From Yponomeuta sedellus (lineage: Eukaryota; Arthropoda; Insecta; Lepidoptera; Yponomeutidae), in contig OW203726.1 in NCBI GenBank assembly GCA_934045075.1, positions 11,749,337 to 11,813,336 of the forward strand: a DNA stretch of 64,000 nucleotides, in the 5' to 3' direction. Each line of letters begins with the position of its first letter. The first letter of the stretch is position 1. The translations under genes and the position numbers were made by a program. Of this stretch, positions 44,300 through 56,165 are shown in pieces. Under the pieces are notes generated by a model. It was not told where the DNA came from and did no database searches. It saw only the letters and a program-made list of their open reading frames with translations.

Positions 44300-44530
44300 A
44301 TATCAACCCTTGTATGTCCTCACTGCTGGGGCACGGGTCTCTTTCTGCATCGCAGGGGCACGGGGGCCAAGTCCGGGTTGGTGTCGTGCCCTGCGAGCAC
44401 GGAAGCGCTAGGAAAAATGTCACGGGAGGTAGTAACGGGACGGTCACCCATCCTGCGCTTGACCGTCCCTGTTGTTGCTTAACTAATGTGATTGATTCCA
44501 ATCACTCGGTTCGACTACGTCACGAGCGCT
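44300..44530 (-). mobile_element. 5S-derived SINE with internal deletion
   Basis: TATCAACCCTTGTATGTCCT to GGGGCCAAGTCCGGGTTGGTG, then a jump to GAGCACGGAAGCGC and the 5S-like head in reverse (GGTCACCCATCC, TTGCTTAAC). Confidence 0.65.
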
Positions 44531-45588
44531 TCGTGTCCTTGTGTACCTACTTGATTTAAATTTAATGTAAATTTAATTTATAATAATGAAAGGTAACTTT
44601 TATTCTGTTACAAATTAACTTTAATTATGTGCTTACGTAGGCACTTTTGTGAAAAAGATTGCATTGTATTTATTAAGCAAAAATCTCACGTCACAGTGTT
44701 TGTTGTCGGAATCCTCCGAAACGCCTTCACGGCTTCTTCACACAATTTTTTATAAAAAAAAAGTGTATTTTTGGTGGATCTGAGAAAAGGTCGGAGGCTT
44801 ATATAACAAAAAGACAACGTTTGGGGGGACAGCTAATCTTTTTTATAATATAAAAATGAATCGCTGAATTTGTTGGTAAGCGCAAATCTCGAGAGCAGCT
44901 GAACCGATTTCGCTAATTCTTTTTTTAGAATATTCCATGAAGTATGAGGATGGTTCTTACGGAGAGAAAAAAAGATATTAAAGAATCTACTGTTAGGCGG
45001 TACGAAGTTCGCTGGGTTAGCTAGTAATTTTATACAAAAAGCCTGATATATAACAAATAAAGTAGCTAAGGGATTCAACATTTTGCCAATTCATCATTTT
45101 ATGAATTCAACATTGTGAGCCAAAAGGAATTGAAATCGGTATTTCTATACCAAAGGCGGCCTTATGAAATGGAAATGTGGCGCCTACCGATAGAAAATTT
45201 CGCGTTTCTAGGGTTTCATACATGAGTTTATATTTCTCTTTTTTATATACTACCAAATGCTCTGCTATATTTATTTTACTTATTCAATTATAATTGGGTT
45301 GGTATACTAAGTTTGACTTGTATGTATTACATTACATTTCTTTACGTTTTATTATTTGTCGAGCAACCAGCCATAGTAACAAAATATAATTCTATGAACT
45401 TTCAATTAGCTTCCTTGCATTAGAGACCTGAATGGAGGGCAATCATTTGATATTCATTTAGTTGCTTTATATTTCATGCAATTTCAGTTTAATTCCTTAA
45501 CTCATCAAATTAATTCAATCACACAATCAGAGAAAGGTAGTTTAATCAATCAACCAATCATTTATTGCTGACTAAGTGTAAATAAGAG

Positions 45589-46846
45589 GGCTACTACTTA
45601 TGTATGCGGAATAGAAAAAATAAACAAATGTATATGGCTAAATATGCTTTTATTGTTTTTCAAAGTATTCTCCACTATGATCGATGCCCTTTTGCATTCG
45701 ATGAAACCAATTTGTAAAACACTTTCCACTCTGATTGAGGTATCTCCAAAACGTGCTGTTTGAACGCATCTACGGCATTTTCACGGGTCGAAAATCGTTG
45801 ACCACGTAGTTTATTATTTACATTCGGGAATAATTAGAAATCATTGGGAGCCAAATCAGGGCTGTACGGTGGATGACCCATCAATTCTATTTTTTGACCA
45901 TCCAAAAATGTAGTTGTTTCCTGAGATGTATGATAGCTGGCATTGTCGTGGTGAAGTATGATTCTGCGTCGCTGGTTGTTTTGGTGTATTTCTTCAAATA
46001 CTTCCGGCAAACAAATGGTCGTGTACCACTCCGAATTAACCGTTCTGCGATTTTCCAGTGGTATTGTAGCCACATGGCTATTAATACCAAAAAAACAGGC
46101 CACCATTTGCTTTACAGTGCTTTTTGCACGAGCCACTTTCGTAGGGTTCGGCTCATTTTGAAACACCCAAACTGTTGATTGCTGTTTAGTTTCGGGATCG
46201 TACGCGTAGATCCAGGATTCGTCACCTGTGTAGATATTATAAACAGATTTTGAGTCGCTTTCGTTGAATGTTTTTAAGGTTTTCTTGCACCATTCGACGC
46301 GAGCATCTTTTTGATCCTAAGTTAAGTTGTGCGGGATCCAACGCGAACAATTTTTTTTTACAGACAAATGTTCATGTAATATGAATGCTCGTCATACAGA
46401 ATAGCCATTATCTCGCGATACGTAACATGGCGGTCTTGCATTATAAGTTTTCGCACAGCTTCAATATTTTGTGGCACAACCACCGATTTCGGGCGACCTT
46501 CTTTAACTTCGTCCGTGAGCTTACTGCGCCTGCGATTAAACTCACTAAACCAGTGATACACAGTCGTTTTTGATGGAGCTTCATCACCAAATGTCGAAGT
46601 CAATTGATCTACGCACCGTTGTTGCGTTAAACCACGTCGAAAATCGTAATAAATCATAGCACGAATATTTTCACGAGTGAGTTCCATTTTTTCAGCGATA
46701 TGACATTTTAAACCCAACAAAAACAAAACACTGACTTATATAAGAGAAAAATATTAGCGGACAGTATTTAAAAAAAGAACGAATTTGACCATGCGGAGGT
46801 CAGACATTGCGTTTAAAATTATTGGAATCCCAGATTCGTAGCAGCC
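45589..46846 (-). pseudogene. mariner element copy 3, defective transposase
   Basis: Minus-strand mariner nearly identical to copies 1 and 2. It has the TAA after SPDLAPNDF and, like copy 1, TAG in place of the Gln after WIPHNLT. An additional short deletion near 46380-46400 shifts the frame after HVTYREI. The 5' inverted end is also shortened (TTCGTAGCAGCC without the CATACATAA part). Confidence 0.87.
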
Positions 46847-46966
46847 TATGTAGTTGGTATACATTTTGTGGTACTTATTTTACGGATATTGCAAAATGGG
46901 TGAGACTTATATGTAATATCGAAGCATTTAGATTATACATCTACGAGTAGATACAAATCTTCGTTA

Positions 46967-47068
46967 TCAACCCTTGTATGTCCTCACTGCTGGGGCACGG
47001 GTCTCTTCCTGCATCGCAGGAAGGTTAGGCCATACTCCACCACGGGGGCTAAGTCCGGGTTGGTGGAT
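46967..47068 (-). mobile_element. 5S-derived SINE, 3' part
   Basis: TATCAACCCTTGTATGTCCT to CCGGGTTGGTGGA; truncated. Confidence 0.6.
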
Positions 47069-49087
47069 ACAAATCTTAGCAATGCCTAATTAATCCGCCT
47101 TGCAAAGTAAACCAAACAAGATAGATAGCCTGTACCTGCTTAGGGATCATGGAGCTGCAGTGCATTTTCAATCACTCTGAGAGTTGCCGGCATTCAATTC
47201 ATATATTTAAGAGGATGCAGTGTGCAAACTAGCTCCACAAATGAAAAAAAAATCATACCTTTTTTTTACAGATTGTATTTGCAAAAATTGTCTGCACAAT
47301 CTTTCTAATGTGAATTTTAGGATCCTTACAAAAAGCCTAAGATCATGAGCCTGGGATTGGATAGCATTTATACCCGAAACGGCCATTTTGGGCGTTAATG
47401 CCTTAGTCTTAGGCTTTTTGTCTTAGCTACTCGACCATGGATCGTAAAAATCACTATTAACATTATTAAAAAATTGTCTAAAGAATTTTTGAAAATTTCA
47501 TCTGTAAAATAGATACGATATTATTATTGTTACTCCCTGGAGCCCCTTAAATTTATATTGCCTTTTATGTGCCAAACAGACATCGTAAGCATATTAATAA
47601 GAATATTGAAGGGTCTTGTTTGGCTCCTTCGGATACGAAACCCTAAAAAAAAGGAGTAGAACTCGGCTTTATATACACTCGTTCTGAGAATGCCGTGTAG
47701 TAGTACCGCGCGAAGATGATAGTCAAAGAGGAAATCCATTGAAAGTTTTCTTGTTCCATAATTTGCCCTCAGTTAGAAGTGTGGTGTAAATGAGGAAATG
47801 TGGAGTGGGTCTGAAGGGAACGTTTATTTCGTTGGTAATAATGTTTGTCACTGTCACACCATTGGAACGTGCGGCAGAGAAATATAGCGGTCAAAAGCTT
47901 GCAAACCTCCGGGCACTTCAAAGTAAGACCTCTGGGTCATAGTCACGAGTTGTGGACGTGGGCACGTGAATTTCTATATTAATCATGTCCCCAAGGAAGA
48001 TATTGTGATGCTACGGTGATATAATAGATCACGTTAGCCGGCGACTTGACTTTCTGAGAAGGGTTAGACGTAATCATTCAATAATAGGTACTTGTGCAGT
48101 TTTATTGCGCATGCACCGAAAAGGGGAAAAGGGTGCGCTTCAGTATAGGGCTCTATACATTCTTATTGAAAGCGAGAGGGAAATATGCAAATAACCTATT
48201 GGGTATGTGCACAACTAACAGACGAAAATAAAATGTTAGATACACAGACTTGGGCACGTGTGCGAGCCGTATCGTCTGATGTGAGCATGGGTGCTTATAA
48301 CTTTATTATTTTGTTATCTATGGAAAACCAACAGCTGATAAATAACATGTGAAACTTATATAACTAGTTAGTGAACCATTTACAGATTTTCACCTATAGC
48401 AACAGACTGCTCGATTTCTGAAAAATAGTAGCACAACTTGTTACACAAAGGCGACGGGACTGTACAAGTGCACTTCTCGCAGTGCCGTCGGAGTTCCAGA
48501 CACAGACACAGGTTATCGTCTATCCATTCAGCCTCTTTAATAAAAAGGCTAGTTTTCGGTCAGCCAAGTAGTTAAAGCAACTTAAGAGCTAGCCAAGTTA
48601 TTGAATGCCGCCGCCAATTAAACTTCCTAAGCGTCGAATTAGACGGTTGCTTTAGTGGCTTGGCAGCGATAGACATGACTAGATACCTACATAAAAAAAT
48701 AAACAGCTGTGAACTGTGTGACATGTCTTTGTAGTGATGTAATATTTAACTCCTAAATTATGCTTGTTCAGCTGCATATCAGGGCAAGTCAACCGCTTTA
48801 CACAGAGTCCAAGAACAAAACTCAAAATTTTGAAGACTTATGTCAAAATTTACTACACGAGGTAACCCAGAGAATTAGTAAGTATATTTTAACTGCACAA
48901 CTCAAAGTTTCATTTCGCTTTAAACATGCGGTAGTTAGATTGAAAGTAAAGAGTAATTAATACCTAAGGCAACAGCGCTTGTAGCATAATATGCAGCCAC
49001 CAATTCTGATAAATAAAATAAATAAGTATACCTGCACAGATTTGAAATCTATTTGATACGGGTACGTAGAGTATAAATTAAACTCTA

Positions 49088-49230
49088 TCGGCCGGTTTCT
49101 GAATGGAGAATTTCACTAAGGAAATACTTACGTAACATCCTGTCACACTCTTTGCTGAGAAATTGGAAGAGACAGCACTACAGATAATTAGGTACCTACT
49201 TAGCGAAATTCTCAATTCAGGAACTTAGGA
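49088..49230. repeat. palindromic MITE, copy 2
   Basis: GGTTTCTGAATGGAGAATTT to TTCTCAATTCAGGAACT; core GAGACAGCACTACAG shared with 21688-21828. A half-copy may lie at 61180. Confidence 0.6.
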
Positions 49231-49717
49231 TGGGTAAATGCACAAATAAGCTACAATTTTATTTTACTGACGATTCTGTATCTTTCATTCCTTTTGTCAA
49301 CTCGATTTTTACATGTTACTTACCTGCTAGTTAATAACAATGTAGTTCACAAATAATTTAGCAAAATACAAGAAACATATATAAGTTAAGACGTGCCTTT
49401 GACCACTTTTGACACTCTAAAGGGAAATATTTATCACTTGAAGGGCGATTGTCATGTCGCAAAAAACGTTTAAAATAAGAATAAAAAGTAAAATCCTAAA
49501 AATATTATGATGAAACTTTGATCTGAGGATGAAATATTGTTATTCGCCACAAATGACAGATTAACTCTATGGTGATGTCACCTTGACAGTGTCTTAATGT
49601 CGCGAAAGGTGAAAACGCAGGTTAAAATAATATAGATTTCATAGAAATATCCTTTATTAGAGTTCTCAAATCTTTCCAGTTAGTGACTACATAATGTATG
49701 GGATCCATAACGACTCA

Positions 49718-50995
49718 ATGAACAACTTTACATTCATCTTGCTAGCTTTAGTGCTTTCCGTATCGTCAGTGGATCCAGTAAGCGTACCAAGAATCTGTGG
49801 TCGCGTAGAAATTGGCCGACAATACGAAAGACCTAAATTATTTCAAGTCGCAGATGTAAAACTCGCTAAGTATAACCTTACACATACTTCGGAAGCAATT
49901 GCCTCTTTCACACGTCGAGCTTCACACGCACAGTTTTATCAACAAGTTAAAAAACAAACAAAACGAATATGGCACGGAAGCAGATTGAGCAAAAAACAGC
50001 GTGAAATCATCAACATGCTTTGGACAAGAAAAGTGCAAAAGATGCCTTTCAAGCCAATAACTTATACAAGAAACTATGCTCTTTTTCTATCTTCGCCATA
50101 TGCAACATTTCGAACAGGTAAAAAAATTAAAAGACAAGATGCTCAGAATTCCTATAATAATTATAAATCAAGTTCTCCTTGTACTAACGCATTTAAGGCA
50201 TTCGACTATTTCGAACGTGCCGCAGAGTTACCGAAAAATATAAAACTAGAAGCAAAACTGACAATAGTTGAAAATGACGACGTACGAAAAATACCCTATG
50301 TGCAGTACGTTAAAAAAAAGAAAAACCTGCCTCGGCTTGCTCCATTCACCTCTAAGCCTATGAAAACTCCATCGCCCTTTACGAGGCTCAGTGAACCGTA
50401 CATACCATTGAAATCTGCAATGAAAGATGCCTACACATCTTACGAAAACATTTATCATACTGCTGGGAAACCTTTTTACAACAAACTGATACCAGAAAGT
50501 GAAGAGAAAATAGCGACAAAAAAAAATCGACACCGCAAAATATCATTTCAATGGGTTTCTGAGAATATCACTTTTACGGATCCGACCACCGCGGAAGATA
50601 AAGTAAAATTTTTCGAAAAATACGATCAATTTACTGCTGCAGGAAAGCGTAAAAGTGCTAAAATTAGAAGCTTTTATAATATAGAGACAGATACAAAGCC
50701 ACAAGATAATGCCAAAGTGCGTTTAATTGATGTAAATCAAGACATACCGCATGTAGATGATAATTATTTTTACTCTAAAAGGGCTGTTAAAAGAGACAAC
50801 AGTCGCTTAAACAATATGGCCTATAATAAATTGGAAATAAATTATTCAATCGATCAGCACACGGGGCACAAGAGTCTGCAACAGAATGACATTCATAAAA
50901 TACCAATTGATGTCCATCTCAAGTCAAATAACTCTGGCGCTTCACTTTGGAAAAAATATCCTTTTGTAGCAGTCTATATTTATGAACCATCACAG
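49718..50995 (+). CDS. SPH exon 1: signal peptide, basic extension, start of S1 domain
   Basis: Single long open exon ending EPSQ at donor GTGAGC. Basic runs such as VKKKKN and ATKKNRHRK; NxS/T sites at NLT, NIT and NYS. No domain recognised in the extension. Confidence 0.82.
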
Positions 50996-53900
50996 GTGAG
51001 CCCTGAACAGCTTATCTTGACAACTTACCTGACTTCTAGTTACTTATTAAAATTATTTTAAAATTATAATTGTAGTGATTTTTTGTTTGATTTGATTTTC
51101 AAAATTTTTTATTATGTTACATGGTTTATAATAGTTACAGCTTTCACACAAAATAATCAGTCTATAAACTGGCATCTAAATTAATTGTAGGTATTTACTT
51201 TATTAGACTGTAGTCGACTTTAAAAGTTAAGTAAAATATAGAAACAACAAGAATGAATGAATGAACAATGAAGTAGCAGGCACATTAATAAATAATTTAT
51301 ATTTGGCCATGGAAATTTCAATATAATATTTCTATTAGCCATTCTTTGCCTTTTAGTGGACCCTATAAAGACTGCTTAAACTATGTGAATAGTCTCATCT
51401 AAAGAGCTTTTTTGTGAAAATTTAGGTCCACTGTGACGCGGCTGCGCTGAGCCCACACTGGTTAGTGACGGCCGGCGCATGCCTATACCGGCGGCCGAGG
51501 GATGAGTCTCCGTCCAAGCGCTCGGCCTTCGTCACCTACTGCGGCACCGACTGGCGCAGGCCCGAGCGCATCGCCTACGTCCAGCGCAGCCTAGTCCACC
51601 CAGAATACCACCCGCGCGATCACACAAGGCGCCACCAGTTTAATATTGGTATTCAATTTAATATTTGTATTCAATTGAATTAGAAGCGAATTACTGCGAA
51701 AGTTTTTGGTCTAGAGTCCATGAAACGCTTGAACCTGTAATGGCCTGTAAATCCTAAATCTTGGCGATTATAAGAGGATCGATGACGATTATAAATGTAA
51801 GAAAAAAAAAGTATGTGGGGCACGAGTCTATTCCTCAAGCGCAGGAAGGTTAGGCCATACTTTACCACGAGGGTCTAGTCCGGCTTGGTGGAGGATTGTA
51901 AGACAGTGGTGGGACTTACTGTATTATAAGAGGTTCCCCAAACCTTATTGCTTGGTTATTTTCTAGGTCTAATCCGTGTTGTGTACTCGATGCAGTCTTC
52001 TTGCGCTGGATGGGCCCCCATAGAGTTGATGTCGCAACAATTTCTCGCCGGCCCACTGGGGTCCCCTGCTACTGCAGTCGGCTGGGGCCTGGATGGGTGA
52101 TTATTTTTGCTATTTCATATTCAATCATTCCCTTGAGACCCTGTGTCCTCATACTATGACGTAAACTTAAAAAGCGGAAAAAAGTTTTTTTTTATAATTT
52201 TAGATAAAAGTAGGTCTGGGTCACGGAAGCTAATTGCGTATTTAACTGCTTTTTTCTTTAGTCTAGCCGTGCTCGATTGTTTATTCATTTGGGTTTTATT
52301 CCTAAAAAAATAGAAGTGAATAGAAAGAAAAAATATTGGAGAACAATCAAAGTTTTTGACGACACCACTTGACTATAAAGAATTGAATGTCTCGTCATTT
52401 GCAGCAACAGATGCGTTTTTTTAAAGTGTCCATGCAAGATCAGGCGTCCAGGCGAGATCATTGAATGATAACTGAGTTATAGGTACGGGGTTCCACTTGT
52501 CTCTGAGAGGCGTTATTTATGACCATTTTTTATAAACAATACCGCTAACTATAAGAGCTTGAAATTGTACAGACTTCAGCCAAATTTCCTACGAGACCGT
52601 ATCAGCGACTACCTCCACTTACTTCCATGTTCTCTTAGAACTTGTAGAACTTATGTTGTCTCGAATTAACTCATAATAAACTTGTCTATTTTCAAGTTAC
52701 GCTGGTCTCGACTCCACTTCTGACTTGGCAGAACTGAGCGAGTATGAAGGGAAAATCTACTTAGAAGCGTGTCCGGGAAATTCGGAGTACAGGTATCCTT
52801 TTATGTAGAATATAATTATAATACGTGCCACTGCAAGGCACAGGTCTTCTCTCAGAGAAAAACTTGGGGTTTAATCATCGCGAATTTAGTGTATAAAACA
52901 GATCACGACTATTTGTTTTGTACGTAATTTGATACAATACCGTAACGTAATATTCTTACCTGACTTTTACAAGTCTGGATGTATTTTTATGTTTTGTTGT
53001 GCTTGTCTGGTTTCTATAACACAGGGTATCCTAGTTTGGGACCAGGATAAGTGATTTGGTCGTGTGGTAGTTGTTATTGCAGTAAAAAGTTGAAAATAAA
53101 TTCGTAGTACCGTATTTTTTTGTGGCTAAGCCAAAAAGCGCGGGGCACTTCTTCTTCTTCTTCAGGCTATATGCATCCAGCATCTGTCGGCAGTTTTTCG
53201 CAGACCGTCATCCCACCTGGGATATCAATTCATATTAGTTCAATTAAGTTTTTTATTAAATAAACTTATTCGGGCGCTTTTCGGCTTAGCCATTATAATA
53301 ATAATAATAACTTCCAGACAACACAATCACTTGACCTGGTCCCAAACTAGGATACCTTCTGCTATGGTATCCAGGCAAGGACGTCACAAACTACATGAAA
53401 ATACACCCAGACTGCGGCCACTTGTACAAATGTACGGCGGCCCCCAGTACAAATCGAACCCACGACCTCTGTCTTGGTAGCCTAGACCAACGAGGCAGCC
53501 ATTGAACCATACTAGAAAAGATTGTCCTCCTTTTTAGGTGTCACGTATGTTTTTATTATGACAAATCTTGTGTGTGACCAATCGCAATGGAAAAAAAAGT
53601 TCCCGTTTACAATAAAAGTTTCTTTCTTCAGTAAACTAGAGCAGATGAAAACAAAGTCGAATCCAGACCCGAATGTGTACTGCCTAGCATTGCCGCCGCG
53701 CGCCGTGGCTGACGAAGACCCGACCCACGGAAATATACTACTAAAAGAAGGGAAACTGATTGCTCTGTTTTTGGAGGTAAATGTTTTTGTTTATGTTTAT
53801 GCTTACTTTAGGGTCCAGGGTCTGGCGTATGCGTAGATGGAACTAGACCCCGGGTTGAGAAGCTACATAAGTTGAATCAACGCGTGTCAAGTTAAGCCTA

Positions 53901-56165
53901 TTAATCACTTGCTATGATGTAACTTCGCGGGTGACACCTAAAAGTATCTTTCATTTTATTTTATTCAGGACACAAATAGTCACACAGAAAATCCATAAAA
54001 GTATGTGTATACAAAATTAGACCTGAAGGTCCCTTAAGTAAATAAAATATTAATAAGAAAAAGCATGCCATCTTAAGTAGTTAACAAAAAAATATTTTAA
54101 TTCTCAAATTTTGCACTTGCATAGTTTAGATTTACAGTAAAATGATGATTTTGTATCATAATAGAAGTGTGAGCCATTTTAACTTAGTTGTATTTGAGCA
54201 ATAGGCTACCCGCCTCTTTTCTTACTTTTCTTCTACTTTTTATCTTCATTTTGGAACTCTGAAAACGGAACGGTCTGGTTAATATACTTTAAATTATTTT
54301 CATTTTCTATTATGTGTACGTTTAAGTTAGATCTTTAATACCAACCTCTTGGTTATAATTGGAAGTACCTTTACAGGATGTTCAAACAGAAAAAAACCGT
54401 AAATACTCTCTGTACGTATTACAGAGAGTATGTAAAGAGGTTCGAAATTTCACTGATGCCGGTGAGTCGCCCATTAGCTCAGTTGGAAAGAGCGCTGGCA
54501 CGGATAGCCAGAAGTCGCGGGTTCGAATCCCGGCATGGGTGAAATTTTTAGCCTCTAAATAGGTTTTTAGAAAAAACCTGCCGCGTCCGGTTACGCCTTG
54601 TGTTTTTTGGAAGGTCCCGTAGATGGCCATCCAAAATGCCCCCTTAGAAAAGGGATTTTTATTGATATAATGACTATATCAATTGAGACTGCTTAAAAAA
54701 CAACTTTACTTCAAGAAAGTAATTTTCAACGGAATTTGAACGAAGTTTTCCTTACTCGTTAACTTATAAAGCCTACTTAGCTGAATAATCGTTAAAAAAA
54801 ATTGGTGTACGTATCTTGAAGATTTTTGACTGCAAAATGTGACTTACTGCCCTGATTTTTTTAAACGAGTTTTAGAAGTCATTTAAACTGTCTCTTTGGA
54901 ACCTCGCTCACCAACCCGCACCGCATCGGAAAATTTTAGATGTTTGGGAGACCCCAATACGTCGACGCTGTCGATTGTTTCGGTGCCGATAGGTGCGCTT
55001 TGTCCTTCAGTCGATATTACATACCTCGATATTACGATACTTACGTTCGACTCATTTCAGAAGGTAGAAAGCGATGCCCATACAAACGTAGTTTTTTATT
55101 TACATATTTACAAACGACAGGCCGTATCGCAATGAAACTTTGCCAATACGTTTTAAGGTCACACGATGAAAAGAGCCTCCCTGAACGACGTACTTACTGA
55201 CTCCGCACGTCTAGCGCACCCTGGGCACAATCAGAACAATCAGGAACAATCAGCGAGTCCTAAACGCTGATTGGCTAATTCTTTCATCACGACGGCGAAC
55301 TAAGGTCAAGCTTCAAAGCTATCGACACGCTAAGAAGAAGATTAAAACCAATATGTCTTTTTATGGCTTTTACTCCTTGAGGTACATTTTAAAGTGCTTG
55401 ATTTTTAAAGACAATTCCAAGAATAATTAAATTGACCGGCGGCGGCGTCGACTAGAGGTGACTATCGTTGTATCGGTCGCTGTACTGTCTTCTTCCTGGA
55501 ATCCAAATGTTTTTTTTCTTTTTACGTAGTCAATGTGCATCCAAGTGCAGGGCACAGGCTCTCAGAGAGAGATTATGGAGATTACCACGCGTATCCAGCG
55601 TATTAGCAATTTCACGCGCTGAGGTATGGGGACACCTCTGTGTGGTTTTGCTACTAAAACTTCACTAAGTACCTGAGAAACAAAGTCGTTGGTACAGGCC
55701 GGGATTTTATGTGGTTATGTCTTTTCCTCGCAAACCTTCGCCACAGCCTTTTTTTATGTGGCGTTTATCGAGTGTTTAATGGAATTTTTATTTTAGAAAT
55801 GAGAACATTAATTTTATCAAAGAAAAGTTTTTCCAAAATTACTAACATTAGTTTAAAAAACAATTCAATCCAATACTAGGATAAAAAATATGTCTTAAAT
55901 ATCCGTAATTTTATTATTAAGTAAAACCTTAGACCACATTTATCACCACATTTCAATACTAAAAAATGTTAAATAGTGCGAGCGAGACGGATGCCAGTAG
56001 TCACAACAGCCTTAATGATTACCTACTTACAATTTTCAGGATGAACAGAGGGCCTGGGCAGAACCGTCGGCCCAGTACACGAGTGTCTGGCGACTAGTCC
56101 CGTGGGTCAGGGAGAGCGCCCGTGAACCAGAGGGTACAGAAAAACTCACCATCGTTGATATTTAA
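49718..56165 (+). CDS. serine protease homologue (trypsin fold, triad lost) with long basic N-terminal extension
   Basis: Six exons: 49718-50995, 51426-51648, 51967-52096, 52697-52792, 53632-53776, 56040-56165; all junctions GT-AG and in phase. About 665 residues. The start at 49718 gives a signal peptide (MNNFTFILLALVLSVSS); an in-frame ATG at 49694 is the alternative (numbering below counts from it). Residues to about 420 form a Lys/Arg- and Tyr-rich region with only two Cys (35, 163). The S1 domain starts at YPFVAVYIYEPSQ without an IVGG activation site and contains SPHWLVTAGACL, HQFNIGLIRV, TAVGWG and a C-terminal YTSVW...W. His57 is Ala (TAGAC for TAAHC), Asp102 is Asn, and no GDSGG exists near DPTHGNILL. 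Probably secreted and non-catalytic. No clip domain seen. Function unknown. Confidence 0.82.
51426..51648 (+). CDS. SPH exon 2: His and Asp regions of the S1 domain
   Basis: Acceptor AAAATTTAG, donor GTATTC, exit phase 1. VHCDAAALSPHWLVTAGACL, then HPEY and HQFNI. GC-rich compared with its surroundings. Just past the donor, the sequence TTTAATATT-G/T-GTATTCAA is duplicated. Confidence 0.8.
51815..51925 (-). mobile_element. 5S-derived SINE, 3' part
   Basis: GGGGCACGAGTCTATTCCTC to TGTAAGACAGTGG in the intron after SPH exon 2. Confidence 0.55.
51967..52096 (+). CDS. SPH exon 3
   Basis: Acceptor TATTTTCTAG, donor GTGATT. Gives GLIRVVYSM, then SPATAVGWGLDG; VGWG is a hallmark of the S1 fold. 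Confidence 0.8.
52697..52792 (+). CDS. SPH exon 4
   Basis: Acceptor TATTTTCAAG, donor GTATCC. Encodes YAGLDSTSDLAELSEYEGK, IYLEACPGNSEY; matches the stretch after VGWG leading to a disulfide Cys. Assigned by phase and position. Confidence 0.72.
52825..52885 (-). mobile_element. family B SINE, tail fragment
   Basis: TGCCACTGCAAGGCACAGGTC followed by CTCTCAGAGAAAAACTTGGG. Confidence 0.4.
53150..53222 (-). mobile_element. LINE 3' tip
   Basis: CTTCTTCTTCAGGCTATATG, GCATCCAGCATCTGTCGGCAG and CCGTCATCCCACC match in reverse the coding 3' end of the LINE at 3330-3490, with an internal deletion. Confidence 0.45.
53435..53515 (-). repeat. tRNA-like relic
   Basis: GGCGGCCCCCAGTACAAATC, with GAACCCACGACCTCTG (box B complement) and CAACGAGGCAGCC; resembles 15795-15880. 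Confidence 0.4.
53632..53776 (+). CDS. SPH exon 5: region of the missing active-site Ser
   Basis: Acceptor TTTCTTCAG, donor GTAAAT. NVYCLALPPRAVADEDP then THGNILLKEGKLIALFLE. The Cys and the G-KL-A-L strand fit S1 proteases, but GDSGG is replaced by an unrelated, longer loop. Confidence 0.77.
54402..54575 (+). mobile_element. tRNA-derived SINE (family A)
   Basis: GTATTACAGAGAGTATGTAA, AGTCGCCCATTAGCTCAGTT (box A), CGCGGGTTCGAATCCCGGC (box B), TTTTAGCCTCTAAATAGG. The best forward copy. Confidence 0.8.
55530..55700 (-). mobile_element. tRNA-derived SINE (family B), degenerate
   Basis: CAGGGCACAGGCTCTCAGAG, ACCACGCGTATCCAGCG, then ACTAAGTACCTGAGAAACAA; stops near the tRNA-like head (GGCCGGGATT). 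Confidence 0.5.
56040..56165 (+). CDS. SPH exon 6: C-terminus
   Basis: Acceptor CAATTTTCAG. DEQRAWAEPSAQYTSVWRLV, PWVRESAR, ending VDI and TAA; matches the C-terminal YT-V--Y--WI helix of the S1 fold. Confidence 0.8.
   Translation, partial: DEQRAWAEPSAQYTSVWRLVPWVRESAREPEGTEKLTIVDI

Larger units (their letters stand above)
43680..49693. other. intergenic region between divergent genes
   Basis: Separates the GS-like gene (minus) and the serine protease homologue (plus). Contains 5S-derived SINE copies (44300-44530, 46967-47068), mariner copy 3 (45589-46846) and a palindromic MITE (49088-49230). A non-coding first exon of the GS-like gene should be here but I could not place it. A frame at 48760-48960 looks fortuitous. 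Confidence 0.55.
53777..56039 (+). other. last SPH intron
   Basis: 2.26 kb holding a family A SINE (54402-54575) and a family B SINE (55530-55700). A small frame at 54896-55135 is not convincing. Confidence 0.6.

Noticed and set aside
48760..48960. 66-codon plus frame upstream of the SPH gene
   Set aside because: No similarity and no splice link to the SPH start; likely chance.
50246..50533. 95-codon antisense frame in SPH exon 1
   Set aside because: Lies wholly opposite a longer, well-supported coding exon.
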